Position numbers and translations under genes: made by a program | Source: Sphaerisporangium corydalis | GTDB lineage: Bacteria; Actinomycetota; Actinomycetes; Streptosporangiales; Streptosporangiaceae | Direction of reading: 5' to 3' | Assembly (NCBI RefSeq): GCF_025506355.1 | Contig: NZ_JANZYP010000036.1 | Location: forward strand, 1-64,000 | DNA length: 64,000 nt | The notes under the pieces: model-generated | What the model saw: only the letters and a program-made list of their open reading frames with translations | Told to the model about the DNA's origin: nothing | The model's database searches: none | Shown here: piece after piece, positions 7,623 through 15,506 of the stretch | Layout: each line of letters starts with the position of its first letter | How positions within the stretch are numbered: the first letter of the stretch is position 1

Positions 7623-9536
7623 ATGATCAAGGGGACAATGGACCCCATGAGCTGCACCGTCTTCCTCGAACTGCTCGCCAGGGAGGCACCGCCGGTCGAG
7701 TTCGAGGGCCCCCTGGTCGAGGCCCGCGCCGCAGGCGCCGCCCCGGAGGTCCTCGCCGAGCTGGACCACGCCAAGCTCGCCGCCCTGCGCGTGCGGGCCC
7801 TGCTGGAGCACCGCGCCCGGCGGGAGGCCGAACTGTCGGCGCTGTTCGAGACGGCCGGCGACCTGGCGGGGCTCCGCGACGTCGACGCCGTCCTCGCGGC
7901 GATCGTGCGCCGGGCCCGCAGGCTACTGCACGCCGACATCTCCTACATGACGCTGCACGACGCCGAGCGCGGCGACACCTTCATGCGGGTCACCGACGGC
8001 TCGGTGTCGGCGGCCTTCCGCGCGCTGCGGCTGCCGATGGGCGCCGGGCTCGGCGGCCTGGTCGCCCAGACCGGCACGCCGTACGCCAGCGCCGACTACT
8101 TCGCCGACGAACGGTTCCGCCACCGCACCCACATCGACGTCGCGGTCAAGGAGGAGGCGCTGGTCGCCATCCTCGGGGTGCCGATGCGGCTCGGCGCCCA
8201 GATCATCGGGGTGCTGTTCGCGGCCAACCGCAGCGCGCGGCCGTTCGCCCAGGAGGAGGTGGCGCTGCTGGCCTCGCTCGCCGCGCACGCCGCCGTCGCC
8301 CTGGACAACGCCCGGCTGCTGGAGGAGACCCGCACCGCGCTGGCCGAGCTCAGCACCGCCAACCGGCTCGTCCAGGCCCGCAGCGCGGCCGTGGAGCGTG
8401 CCGCCCAGGCCCACGACCGCATGACCGGCCTGGTCGTCCGGGGCGGCGGCGTCGAGGACGTCGCGGCCGTGGTCACCGACATCCTCGGTGGCGGGCTCAC
8501 CGTCCTGGACGCCGACGGGCGCAGGCTGGCCGCCGTGGGCTCGGCGGGCGAGCTGGACGAGGCCGAGGTGGCCGGGGCCGCGGCCGCCTCCCGGGGCCTG
8601 GCCAGGACCGTCCAGCGCGGCGACCTGTGGGTGACCTCGGTGGCCTCGGGCGCGGAGATCCTCGGCACGCTGGTCCTGCGCGCCACCGAGGAGGTCTCCG
8701 CCACCGACCAGCGGATCCTGGAACGCGCCGCCCTGGTCACCGCCCTGCTGCTGCTGTTCCGCAACACCGCCGCCGCGGCCGAGGGCAGGGTGCGGGGCGA
8801 GCTGCTGGACGACCTGCTCACCGGCAGGGACGTCCACTCCGACGCCCTGTACGGCCGGGCGCGGCTGCTCGGCGTCGACCTGGACGCCCCGCACACCCTG
8901 GTGGTCGCCCGGCACCGCGCCGGTGAGCCGGCCCCCCGGCTGCGCACCGCGTTCTGGGCCTCCTCCGACGCCGCCTCCCGGCACGGGCTGGTCGCCGCCC
9001 GGGGCGAGGAGACCATCCTGCTGCTGCCCGGCGTCGACCCGGGGGCGGCGGCGCAGCGGGTCGCCAGGGAGCTCGGCGCCTCGCTTGGCACGCCGGTCAC
9101 CGCGGGCGCCGCCGGGCCGGTCCAGGGCCCCGAGGCGGTCGCCGAGGCCTACCGCGAGGCCCGCCGCTGCGCCGAGGCCCTGATCTCGCTCGGGCGCGAG
9201 GGGGAGGGGGCGGGCTGCGACGAGCTGGGCTTCGTCGGCCTGCTCATCGGCAGGGACCGGGACGTCTCGGGGTTCCTCACGTCGGCGCTCGGGCCGGTGC
9301 TCGCCTACGACCGGCGGCGGGGCACCGCGCTGGTCCAGACCCTGGACGCCTACTTCGGCGCCGGGTCGAGCCTGTCGCGGACCGCCGAGCGGCTGCACAT
9401 CCACGTCAACACCGTGACCCAGCGCCTGGACCGCGTGGGACGGCTGCTCGGCGACGGCTGGCAGGCCCCCGAGCGCGCCCTGGAGATCCAGCTCGCGCTC
9501 CGGCTCCACCGCCTGCGCCCGGCGGCGGGCGACTGA
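7623..9536 (+). CDS. GAF-domain PucR/CdaR-type transcriptional regulator
   Basis: Predicted ligand-responsive DNA-binding activator, 637 aa. A GAF domain lies at roughly residues 65-235 (LFETAGDLAGLRDVDAVL to AHAAVALDNARLL). A short coiled-coil linker, a second regulatory region and the PucR-type C-terminal helix-turn-helix follow (AYFGAGSSLSRTAERLHIHV, then NTVTQRLDRVGRLL, about 580-620). ATG 7623 has GGGGAA 6 nt upstream; ATGs at 7638 and 7647 remain possible. As the last gene of the esterase/importer/dehydrogenase unit it most likely controls that unit, perhaps through the dyads at 1485-1726. The effector is unknown; the imported hydroxy acid is an obvious candidate. Confidence 0.82.
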   Translation: MIKGTMDPMSCTVFLELLAREAPPVEFEGPLVEARAAGAAPEVLAELDHAKLAALRVRALLEHRARREAELSALFETAGDLAGLRDVDAVLAAIVRRARRLLHADISYMTLHDAERGDTFMRVTDGSVSAAFRALRLPMGAGLGGLVAQTGTPYASADYFADERFRHRTHIDVAVKEEALVAILGVPMRLGAQIIGVLFAANRSARPFAQEEVALLASLAAHAAVALDNARLLEETRTALAELSTANRLVQARSAAVERAAQAHDRMTGLVVRGGGVEDVAAVVTDILGGGLTVLDADGRRLAAVGSAGELDEAEVAGAAAASRGLARTVQRGDLWVTSVASGAEILGTLVLRATEEVSATDQRILERAALVTALLLLFRNTAAAAEGRVRGELLDDLLTGRDVHSDALYGRARLLGVDLDAPHTLVVARHRAGEPAPRLRTAFWASSDAASRHGLVAARGEETILLLPGVDPGAAAQRVARELGASLGTPVTAGAAGPVQGPEAVAEAYREARRCAEALISLGREGEGAGCDELGFVGLLIGRDRDVSGFLTSALGPVLAYDRRRGTALVQTLDAYFGAGSSLSRTAERLHIHVNTVTQRLDRVGRLLGDGWQAPERALEIQLALRLHRLRPAAGD

Positions 9537-9583
9537 GACGTTGGTCACCTCCCCGTCGCCGCAATAAGTCGACTGGATTGCGC

Positions 9584-9600
9584 AACATTGCCGAAATGTT
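9584..9600. promoter_or_regulatory. Inverted repeat AACATT-N5-AATGTT
   Basis: Perfect 6-bp arms (9584-9589 and 9595-9600) in an otherwise GC-rich 292-bp gap between the PucR-type gene and the LacI-type gene. It lies 48 nt past the first stop and about 230 nt before the second start. It could be an operator or part of a weak terminator; there is no T-run after it. Confidence 0.25.
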
Positions 9601-9828
9601 AACGACTCCCTGTGAAGCGGGCCTGACAACCGGGGCCGGTCGGGCGCGATCCCCTGTGCCGCCGGGGTTTCCGGGACGCCGCCGGGCCGCCCGCGCTGGA
9701 GCTGTGGTGATGCGCGATGGACCGATGCAGGTTCGCGGCGGCTCCGCGCGCGGGCTGACAGCGGCCGTTCCCGGGCGAATGACAGGGATGTCAACGGCTT
9801 GCGTAGTTTTTTACAGTATGCTTGCGCC

Positions 9829-10851
9829 GTGACACGTCGACTTGCGGAAGTTGCTAAGAAGGTCGGGGTCAGCGAGGCCACGGTCAGCCGGGTGCTGAAC
9901 GGCAAGCCCGGGGTGTCCGACTCCACGCGCGCGGCCGTGCTGACGGCCCTGGACGTGCTCGGATACGAGCGCCCGACCCAGCTTCGGGGCGAGCGGGCCC
10001 GCCTGGTCGGCCTGGTCCTGCCCGACCTGGGCAACCCGATCTTCCCGGCCCTGGCCGAGGTCGTCGGCGGCGCCCTGGCGCAGCGCGGCTTCACGCCCGT
10101 GCTGTGCACGCGCACGGCCGGCGGGCTGTCGGAGGCCGACTACGTGGAGATGCTGCTGGAGCAGCAGGTCTCCGGGGTGGTGTTCGCCGGAGGGCACTAC
10201 GCCGAGGCCGACGCCCCCCACGAGCACTACCACCGCCTGCTCGGGCTGCGGCTGCCGGTCGTCCTGGTCAACGCCGCGACCGAGAGCCTCGGCTTCCCGC
10301 GCGTCTCCACCGACGACGCCGTCGCGGTGGAACAGGCCTTCGGCCACCTGATGTCGCTCGGCCACCAGCGCATCGGCCTGGTGCTCGGCCCCGAGGACCA
10401 CGTCCCCTCCCGGCGCAAGCTCGCGGCGTTCACCGCCATGGCGCGCGCCGCGGGCGTCAAGATCGGCCCCGGCGCGGTGGAGCGCAGCCTGTTCTCCCTG
10501 GAGGGCGGCCAGGCGGTGGCCACCCGGCTGGTCCGCGAGGGCATCACCGGCATCATCTGCGCCAGCGACCCGCTGGCCCTCGGCGCCATCCGCGCCGTGC
10601 GGCGCCTCGGCCTGTCGGTGCCGCAGGACGTGTCGGTCGTCGGCTTCGACGACTCCGCCTTCATGAACTGCACCAACCCCCCGCTGACCACCGTACGGCA
10701 GCCCATCGAGGCGATCGGGCGCGCGGCGGTGACGCTGCTTGCCGGTCAAATCGAGGGCGCCTCGGTCACCGCCGAGGAGCTGCTGTTCGAGCCCGAGCTC
10801 GTCGTGCGCGGCTCGACCGCCCCGGTGAAGGCACGGGCACTGGCCGCCTGA
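9829..10851 (+). CDS. LacI-family transcriptional regulator
   Basis: Repressor-type regulator, 340 aa. The N-terminal helix-turn-helix is at residues 1-45 (RLAEVAKKVGVSEATVSRVLNGK), with the hinge helix near 50-56. A periplasmic-binding-like effector domain follows, with LVLPDLGNPIFPALAEVV, the family's VVGFDDS and PLTTVRQP. The GTG at 9829 puts the HTH at the usual distance from the N-terminus; the ATG at 9799 adds ten residues and lacks a ribosome site. A weak promoter-like TGTCAA-N17-TACAGT (9789-9817) would place the transcript start only a few bases before the GTG. No sugar gene adjoins it, so its target is unknown. Confidence 0.9.
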   Translation: MTRRLAEVAKKVGVSEATVSRVLNGKPGVSDSTRAAVLTALDVLGYERPTQLRGERARLVGLVLPDLGNPIFPALAEVVGGALAQRGFTPVLCTRTAGGLSEADYVEMLLEQQVSGVVFAGGHYAEADAPHEHYHRLLGLRLPVVLVNAATESLGFPRVSTDDAVAVEQAFGHLMSLGHQRIGLVLGPEDHVPSRRKLAAFTAMARAAGVKIGPGAVERSLFSLEGGQAVATRLVREGITGIICASDPLALGAIRAVRRLGLSVPQDVSVVGFDDSAFMNCTNPPLTTVRQPIEAIGRAAVTLLAGQIEGASVTAEELLFEPELVVRGSTAPVKARALAA

Positions 10852-10897
10852 CCCGCTCAAGGCGCGGGCACCAACGGCCTGACCCGCTCAAGGCGCG
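10846..10897 (+). repeat. Short tandem duplication across the LacI-gene stop codon
   Basis: A 21-bp sequence (GCCTGACCCGCTCAAGGCGCG) occurs at 10846-10866 and again at 10877-10897, a 31-bp offset. The first copy contains the stop codon of the LacI-type gene; the second is non-coding. It looks like a recent local slippage duplication. Confidence 0.8.
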
Positions 10898-10918
10898 CGC
10901 GGGGCCGCGCCCGCGGAA

Positions 10919-10935
10919 GGCCCGGCCGCCGGGCC
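10919..10935. terminator. Hairpin between convergent genes
   Basis: Perfect 7-bp stem GGCCCGG-CCG-CCGGGCC with a 3-nt loop, 2 nt before the stop of the minus-strand SARP-type gene and 67 nt after the plus-strand LacI-type gene. It lacks a T-run, as is common in actinomycetes, and could serve both directions. Confidence 0.4.
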
Positions 10936-10936
10936 C

Positions 10937-13900
10937 TCAGTCGGCGTAGCGCTGCTCGTCGAGCAGCTTGTTGAGCGTCCCGCGCATCTGCTGGGCCACC
11001 GGCGCGTCCATCTTGTCGGTCAGCGCCAGCGCCTGGACCAGCGAGTCCTGCCCGGCCTCCTCGTCGCCCGCCGCCCCCTGGGCGTCGCTCAGCCGGATCA
11101 GCGTCCTGGCCTCCTGCAACGGCATGTGCATCTGCCGGAACAAGGTGAGCGCCTGCTCCAGGTGGATCACCGCCTGGGGGGAGTCCTCGCGGGCCTTGGC
11201 CAGCTCGCCGAGCCCGAGCTGGACCCGCGCCTCCACGAGCTGCTCGCTGGAGGTGCTGGCCAGCATCAGCGAGCGGCGCAGCGCGTTCTCGGCCTCGGGC
11301 AGCTCGTGGCGGCGCAGCCGGGCGATGCCCAGCCCGTGCAGCGCGTACGCCTCGCCGGTGGGGTCGCCGATGTTGCGCACGACGGTGAGCGCCTCGTCGA
11401 ACACCTCGACCGCCAGCGCGGGCTGGTCGGACTGCAGGTAGGTGTGGCCGATGCGGTGCAGGACCTGCGCCTCGACCCGCCTGCTGCCGCTCCTGCGGCT
11501 CAGCTCCAGCGCCTCCGACAGCAGCCCCTGCGCGCCCGGCAGGTCGTTGAACTCCAGCCGGAGCTGGGCCAGGTTGTGCAGCACGTACGCCGAGGCCACC
11601 TGGTCCTCGGTGCTGCGGAAGATGTCCAGGGCGCGCCGGTAGTGCGCCTCGGCGTCGGCGAACCGCCCGCTCAGCCGGTCGAGGAACCCGATGTTGCGGA
11701 TGACCAGGGCCGTCCCCTGCCGGTCGCCGACCTCCTCGAAGAGCTGGAGCGCCGCCTCGAAGTCGCACCGCGCGTCGCCGAACCGCTGCTCGGTGATGTA
11801 CAGCGACCCCCGGGAGTACAGCATCGCGGCCTGGCCGCGCCTCTCCTGCGCCTGCCGGGCGGCGGTCAGCGCGATCTGGTGCGTCTCGCGCCAGTCGTCG
11901 AGGTACACCCGCGACTCGAAGAGCGTCACCGAGCTGATCGCCAGGTCCCAGCAGAGCTGCACGAAACCCGCCTGCGCGGCCTGCCGGATGCCCGACACCA
12001 GCATGGACCGCTCCCGCTCGTACCACTGCAGCGGCGAGGACACGAGCTGGTCGACCAGCCTGACCGGGAGCGGCCACCGGGGGGCCTCGCTGTGGATCTG
12101 GACGTAGTCGCCGCCGTACTCGCGGCGGTGCGCCGCCTCGGCCAGGAACAGCAGCCCGCCGAGCACGCGCGCCAGCGCCGCGTTGCGGTCGGCCGGGGTC
12201 TCCTCGGCGGCCAGCCGCTCCCGCGCGAACACGCGGATCAGGTCGTGGAAGCGGTACTGGCTGTGCACGCCGTAGCCGACGCCGGTGGTCTCGATGAGCT
12301 GCGCGTCGGCCAGGTCGTCCAGCAGGTCCTGGGCGGTGGACAGCGGCTGGTCCAGCAGGGGGGCGCTCACCCAGGCGGAGAAGATCTGGGAGTCCAGGAT
12401 CGTCAGGCGGCGGAACAGGCGGCGGGCGTCCTCGCCGACGCTGTCGTAGGTCAGGGAGATGCTCGCCCGGATGCCCATGTCGCCGTGCTTGAGCTCGTCG
12501 AGCCGCCGGGTCTCGTCCTCCAGGCGGCTGACGAGCTGTTCGATGCTCCAGTGCGGGCGGGCCGACAGGCGGGCGCCGGCGATGCGCAGCGCGAGGGGTA
12601 ACTGCCCGCACAGCTCGGCCAGCGCCTCGGCGGCCTCGACCTCCGACTGCACGCGCTCGATCCCGGCGATGCGGGAGAGCAGGTTCACCGACTGGTCGGA
12701 CTCGAAGGTCTCCACGTCGACGTGGACGGCGCCGGCCAGCCCGCCCAGGCGGCTGCGGCTCGTGATGATGACGGCCGAGGAGGGGTTGCCGGGGAGCAGG
12801 GGGAGCACCTGGCTCTCGCTGCCGGCGTCGTCGAGCACGATGAGCATGCTGCGGTCGGCGAGCATCGCGCGGTACATCTCGGCGCGCTCCTCCAGGCCGT
12901 CGGGGATCGCGGTGCCCGACACGCCGAGGACGCGCAAAAAGCGTTCCAGCACCTGCATGGGGCTGGCGGGCCGGGGCGCGGCGCCGTGCAGGTCGGCGAA
13001 GAGCTGGCCGTAGGGGAAGCGGTCGCCGACGCTGTGGGAGGCGTGGACGGCGATGGTGGTCTTGCCCACCCCGGGCTTGCCGACGATCACGATGATGGGC
13101 ACGGCGAACCGGGAACGGTCCTCGGTGGCGAGCATCAGGCGCTGGCGGATGTCCTCGATCTGCTTGGTGCGGCCGGTGAAGTCGGCGATGTCGGTGGGCA
13201 GCATGCCGGGGATGGCCGGGACCGTCGCGGGCGGCTGGATCTCCACCTTCTCCGGCGGCGGCGGCGCCGGCGGGTCCAGGCTCTCGTCTGAGGTGAGGAT
13301 GGCGTGCTCGAGCTGCTGTAGTCGCTCGTTGGGCTCGATGCCCAGTTCCTCGATCATCGTGCGGCGCGCGTTGCGGTACACCTGCAGCGCCTCGGCCTGG
13401 CGGCCCGAGCGGTACAGCGCCGTCATGAGCAGGCCGCGCAGCCGCTCGCGCAGGGGGTACTCCTCGGTGAGCTCGGTGAGCTCGCCGACCAGCTCGTGGT
13501 GGCGGCCGAGGTCCAGTTCGAGCTGGATGCAGTCCTCGTTGGCGGTGACGCGGTTCTCGGTGAGCCTGCTGGCGGCCGACTGCACGAGGCGGCTCTCGAT
13601 CCCGTCGAGGGCGGGCCCGCGCCACAGCGCCAGCGAGTCGCGATAGTGCTTTATCGCCCCGGTGACGTCACGGGTCTCGCGGGCGCGCCTGGCCCTTTGC
13701 ACGAGGCTTTCGAACCGCTGGGCGTCGATCTGGTCGGCCGCGACGCGGATGGTGTAGCCGAGCGCCTGGGTGGAGATGAGGTCGGGGCTGCCGTTGGCGG
13801 AGAACAGGCGGCGTAAGGAGGAGATGCAGATCTGGACCTGGGCCCGGGCGGTGGTGGGCGGGTCGTCGCCGTAGATGGCCTCCATGAGGCGGCCGATGGT

Positions 13901-14020
13901 GACGACCCGGTTGACGTCCAGCAGGAGGACGGCGAGCACGATCTGCTGCCGGATGCCTCCGAGATCCAGGCGCCGATCATTCTCCGTCGCTTCGAGGGCT
14001 CCCAGAATCCCGAATTCCAC
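10937..14020 (-). CDS. AfsR/SARP-family regulator with NB-ARC ATPase and TPR domains
   Basis: Giant transcriptional regulator, 1027 aa. Order: OmpR-type winged helix (about residues 1-90), bacterial transcriptional activation domain BTAD (95-240), NB-ARC ATPase with P-loop GKPGVGKTT at 314-322 and a Walker B-like IVLDDAG, then many TPR helices to the C-terminus (RNIGFLDRLSGRFADAEAHY and similar). I chose GTG 14020 because GAGGAG lies exactly 6 nt before it and the protein then begins MEFGILGALE, the family's usual opening. ATG 14026 abuts the ribosome site and ATG 14053 has none. AfsR-type proteins hydrolyse ATP and activate antibiotic or morphogenesis genes. The AT-richer 1-kb region upstream and the two-gene unit beyond it are possible targets. 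Confidence 0.85.
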   Translation of the reverse strand: MEFGILGALEATENDRRLDLGGIRQQIVLAVLLLDVNRVVTIGRLMEAIYGDDPPTTARAQVQICISSLRRLFSANGSPDLISTQALGYTIRVAADQIDAQRFESLVQRARRARETRDVTGAIKHYRDSLALWRGPALDGIESRLVQSAASRLTENRVTANEDCIQLELDLGRHHELVGELTELTEEYPLRERLRGLLMTALYRSGRQAEALQVYRNARRTMIEELGIEPNERLQQLEHAILTSDESLDPPAPPPPEKVEIQPPATVPAIPGMLPTDIADFTGRTKQIEDIRQRLMLATEDRSRFAVPIIVIVGKPGVGKTTIAVHASHSVGDRFPYGQLFADLHGAAPRPASPMQVLERFLRVLGVSGTAIPDGLEERAEMYRAMLADRSMLIVLDDAGSESQVLPLLPGNPSSAVIITSRSRLGGLAGAVHVDVETFESDQSVNLLSRIAGIERVQSEVEAAEALAELCGQLPLALRIAGARLSARPHWSIEQLVSRLEDETRRLDELKHGDMGIRASISLTYDSVGEDARRLFRRLTILDSQIFSAWVSAPLLDQPLSTAQDLLDDLADAQLIETTGVGYGVHSQYRFHDLIRVFARERLAAEETPADRNAALARVLGGLLFLAEAAHRREYGGDYVQIHSEAPRWPLPVRLVDQLVSSPLQWYERERSMLVSGIRQAAQAGFVQLCWDLAISSVTLFESRVYLDDWRETHQIALTAARQAQERRGQAAMLYSRGSLYITEQRFGDARCDFEAALQLFEEVGDRQGTALVIRNIGFLDRLSGRFADAEAHYRRALDIFRSTEDQVASAYVLHNLAQLRLEFNDLPGAQGLLSEALELSRRSGSRRVEAQVLHRIGHTYLQSDQPALAVEVFDEALTVVRNIGDPTGEAYALHGLGIARLRRHELPEAENALRRSLMLASTSSEQLVEARVQLGLGELAKAREDSPQAVIHLEQALTLFRQMHMPLQEARTLIRLSDAQGAAGDEEAGQDSLVQALALTDKMDAPVAQQMRGTLNKLLDEQRYAD

Positions 14021-14348
14021 CTGCATCTCCTCGCAACAAAGCTCGCGGCCCATCCGGAAGTTTTGCTCACCCTCCGATGCGAGAGGTACCAGGTGCGTGG
14101 TTCCAGGAGATCCGCCCCGTTGTGAACATCCGCCCTGGCCGGTCGTGACACGTGCGCAGGGACACTGTCGGGCGCGAGCCGGTCACATATGGCGATGTCA
14201 CTTATGTCTGGATCGTACTACTATACGAGGTTCGGATCTATAGAGAGTCTACGAATAATTTCCGAATCCGCATACTTACGTGCACGTGCAACTAATTGCG
14301 ACTTACCGTGCAAGGATCCAGTTGGCGATATGTACCATTATCGGCTGA

Positions 14349-14378
14349 TTTGACATGTGCAGTCAGTAAATGTAGTGA
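14349..14378 (+). promoter_or_regulatory. Possible plus-strand promoter TTGACA-N18-TAGTGA
   Basis: A consensus -35 box TTGACA (14349-14354) is followed after 18 nt by TAGTGA (14373-14378), within the AT-rich island. A transcript would start near 14385, just before a perfect hairpin, and run toward the hydrolase-like and isopropylmalate synthase genes. Confidence 0.3.
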
Positions 14379-14386
14379 CCCACGGG

Positions 14387-14410
14387 GCCGGAGACGGGAG
14401 TGTCTCCGGC
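14387..14410 (+). promoter_or_regulatory. Perfect 9-bp hairpin at predicted transcript start
   Basis: GCCGGAGAC (14387-14395) and GTCTCCGGC (14402-14410) pair perfectly around a 6-nt loop. It would sit at the extreme 5' end of a transcript from the promoter at 14349-14378. It could stabilise a leader, attenuate transcription, or be a remnant terminator. Confidence 0.4.
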
Positions 14411-15082
14411 GAGGCCGGATGCGGACAGAAGATCCGCCACACCGCTCCGCGCGGTTCAGCCCCAAGGAGTGTTGCCGCCGGCCGCCATGGAGTTGCGGCG
14501 CGGGACGCTCGTGCCGGATGAGGACACTGTGCACAACGGGGACAAGGTGCCGGTGGAGATCGCGTTCCGGGCGCCGGCGGTGAATCGGAAGGCCTGGGTG
14601 GTGTTGTGAGCGCTCATTTTCGGTGACCTCTTCATTCTCTTACCGCGTTGTGTTCGTCAGCCGATCGGCTGGAACGACTTCAACGTAGAAAGCGCCACCA
14701 TTCGGTTCTTATCGGATCTCTTCTCGCCTGCCATCTGGCCAGCTCACCGTCCTATTCAGGGGTTGTCCACTCATCGCCCCGGGTTTTCCCCTGAGGGCTC
14801 TGGGGGGTCACGAAAAGCGGGTTGACCTGCGGCGACACCCCTCGGCACCCCACCCGGCGATGGCGGCGAATAGCCGACCGAAAGTGAACCGATAGCGATG
14901 TTCGGCACTCTTGCGCGCAGGTCCGGAAGAGAAGGCGCAATCGGCGCCCATCCGATCCGGACGCGTCACCGAGGACAGGGTCGTCGTCCTCCGGCTCACC
15001 AGGGCCGTGACGGCGGCCGGTGCGATCGCGACGACGTTCGAGCTGTCCGTCTCGGCGGGCCCGGCAGATAGGTGTTCTCGAC

Positions 15083-15418
15083 ATGAGTATTACTGCGCAA
15101 GCGCTGGACGGTGTTTACGGCCGATCGGCCGCCGGCGTTCGGGCGCGACTCGAGCGGGACGACAACGGAGGCTGGCGCGACCTGGCCGACGCGGAGACCG
15201 ACAGCGAGGGCCGGATCAGCGAATGGCGCGACAAGAAACTCGAGCGCGGCCTTTACCGGATCAGGTTCGACAGCGACTACTACTTCGTCGGCCTCGGCCT
15301 CAGCGCGGCCTATCCGGAGATAATCGTCACCTTCAGAATGCAGGACGAGACCGACGCCTACCAGATCCAGGTGATGCTCTCGCCCTATTCGTATTCCACG
15401 CATTTCAGGATCGCGTGA
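15083..15418 (+). CDS. Transthyretin / 5-hydroxyisourate hydrolase-like protein lacking catalytic histidines
   Basis: Small protein, 111 aa, the usual length of 5-hydroxyisourate hydrolases (UraH/PucM), with the transthyretin fold signature: AQALDGVYGRSAAGVRARLE, a TDSEGR turn, GLYRIRFD, YPEIIVTF and LSPYSYSTHF. In working enzymes the first block reads THVLD, the late block HYHVPLLLSP, and the end YRGS. Here these are AQALD, AYQIQVMLSP and HFRIA, so both conserved histidine positions and the C-terminal tetrapeptide are gone, while the Arg after EG is kept. The purine ring-opening step is therefore unlikely. It lies 88 nt before an isopropylmalate synthase. I infer a binding, structural or newly evolved catalytic role. 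ATG 15083 has AGGTG upstream. Confidence 0.75.
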   Translation: MSITAQALDGVYGRSAAGVRARLERDDNGGWRDLADAETDSEGRISEWRDKKLERGLYRIRFDSDYYFVGLGLSAAYPEIIVTFRMQDETDAYQIQVMLSPYSYSTHFRIA

Positions 15419-15506
15419 CCGACGGAAATCGTGCCGAGGCTCGTCCCTCCGTCGTCCCGTCAGGCGCGGCGCCCCGGGCGGCCACGGCGGAGGAGGGAAA
15501 CCGACC

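Larger units (their letters stand above)
14021..15082. other. 1-kb non-coding region with AT-rich island and gene remnants
   Basis: No convincing gene is visible between the SARP-type gene and the isourate-hydrolase-like gene. The part from about 14180 to 14380 is strikingly AT-rich for this genome (CTATACGAGG, AATAATTTCCG). A short open frame at 14487-14609 (40 codons, beginning MELRRGTLVPDEDTVHNG) ends in a TGA, has no well-placed ribosome site and matches nothing I recognise; it may be a gene remnant. A candidate promoter and hairpin are listed separately. The low-GC island could be a regulatory landing zone or leftover foreign DNA. Confidence 0.6.

Noticed and set aside
14487-14609. Possible 40-codon gene
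   Set aside because: Ribosome site is 17-18 nt away, no homologue recognised and no partner; kept only as a possible remnant in the gap description.
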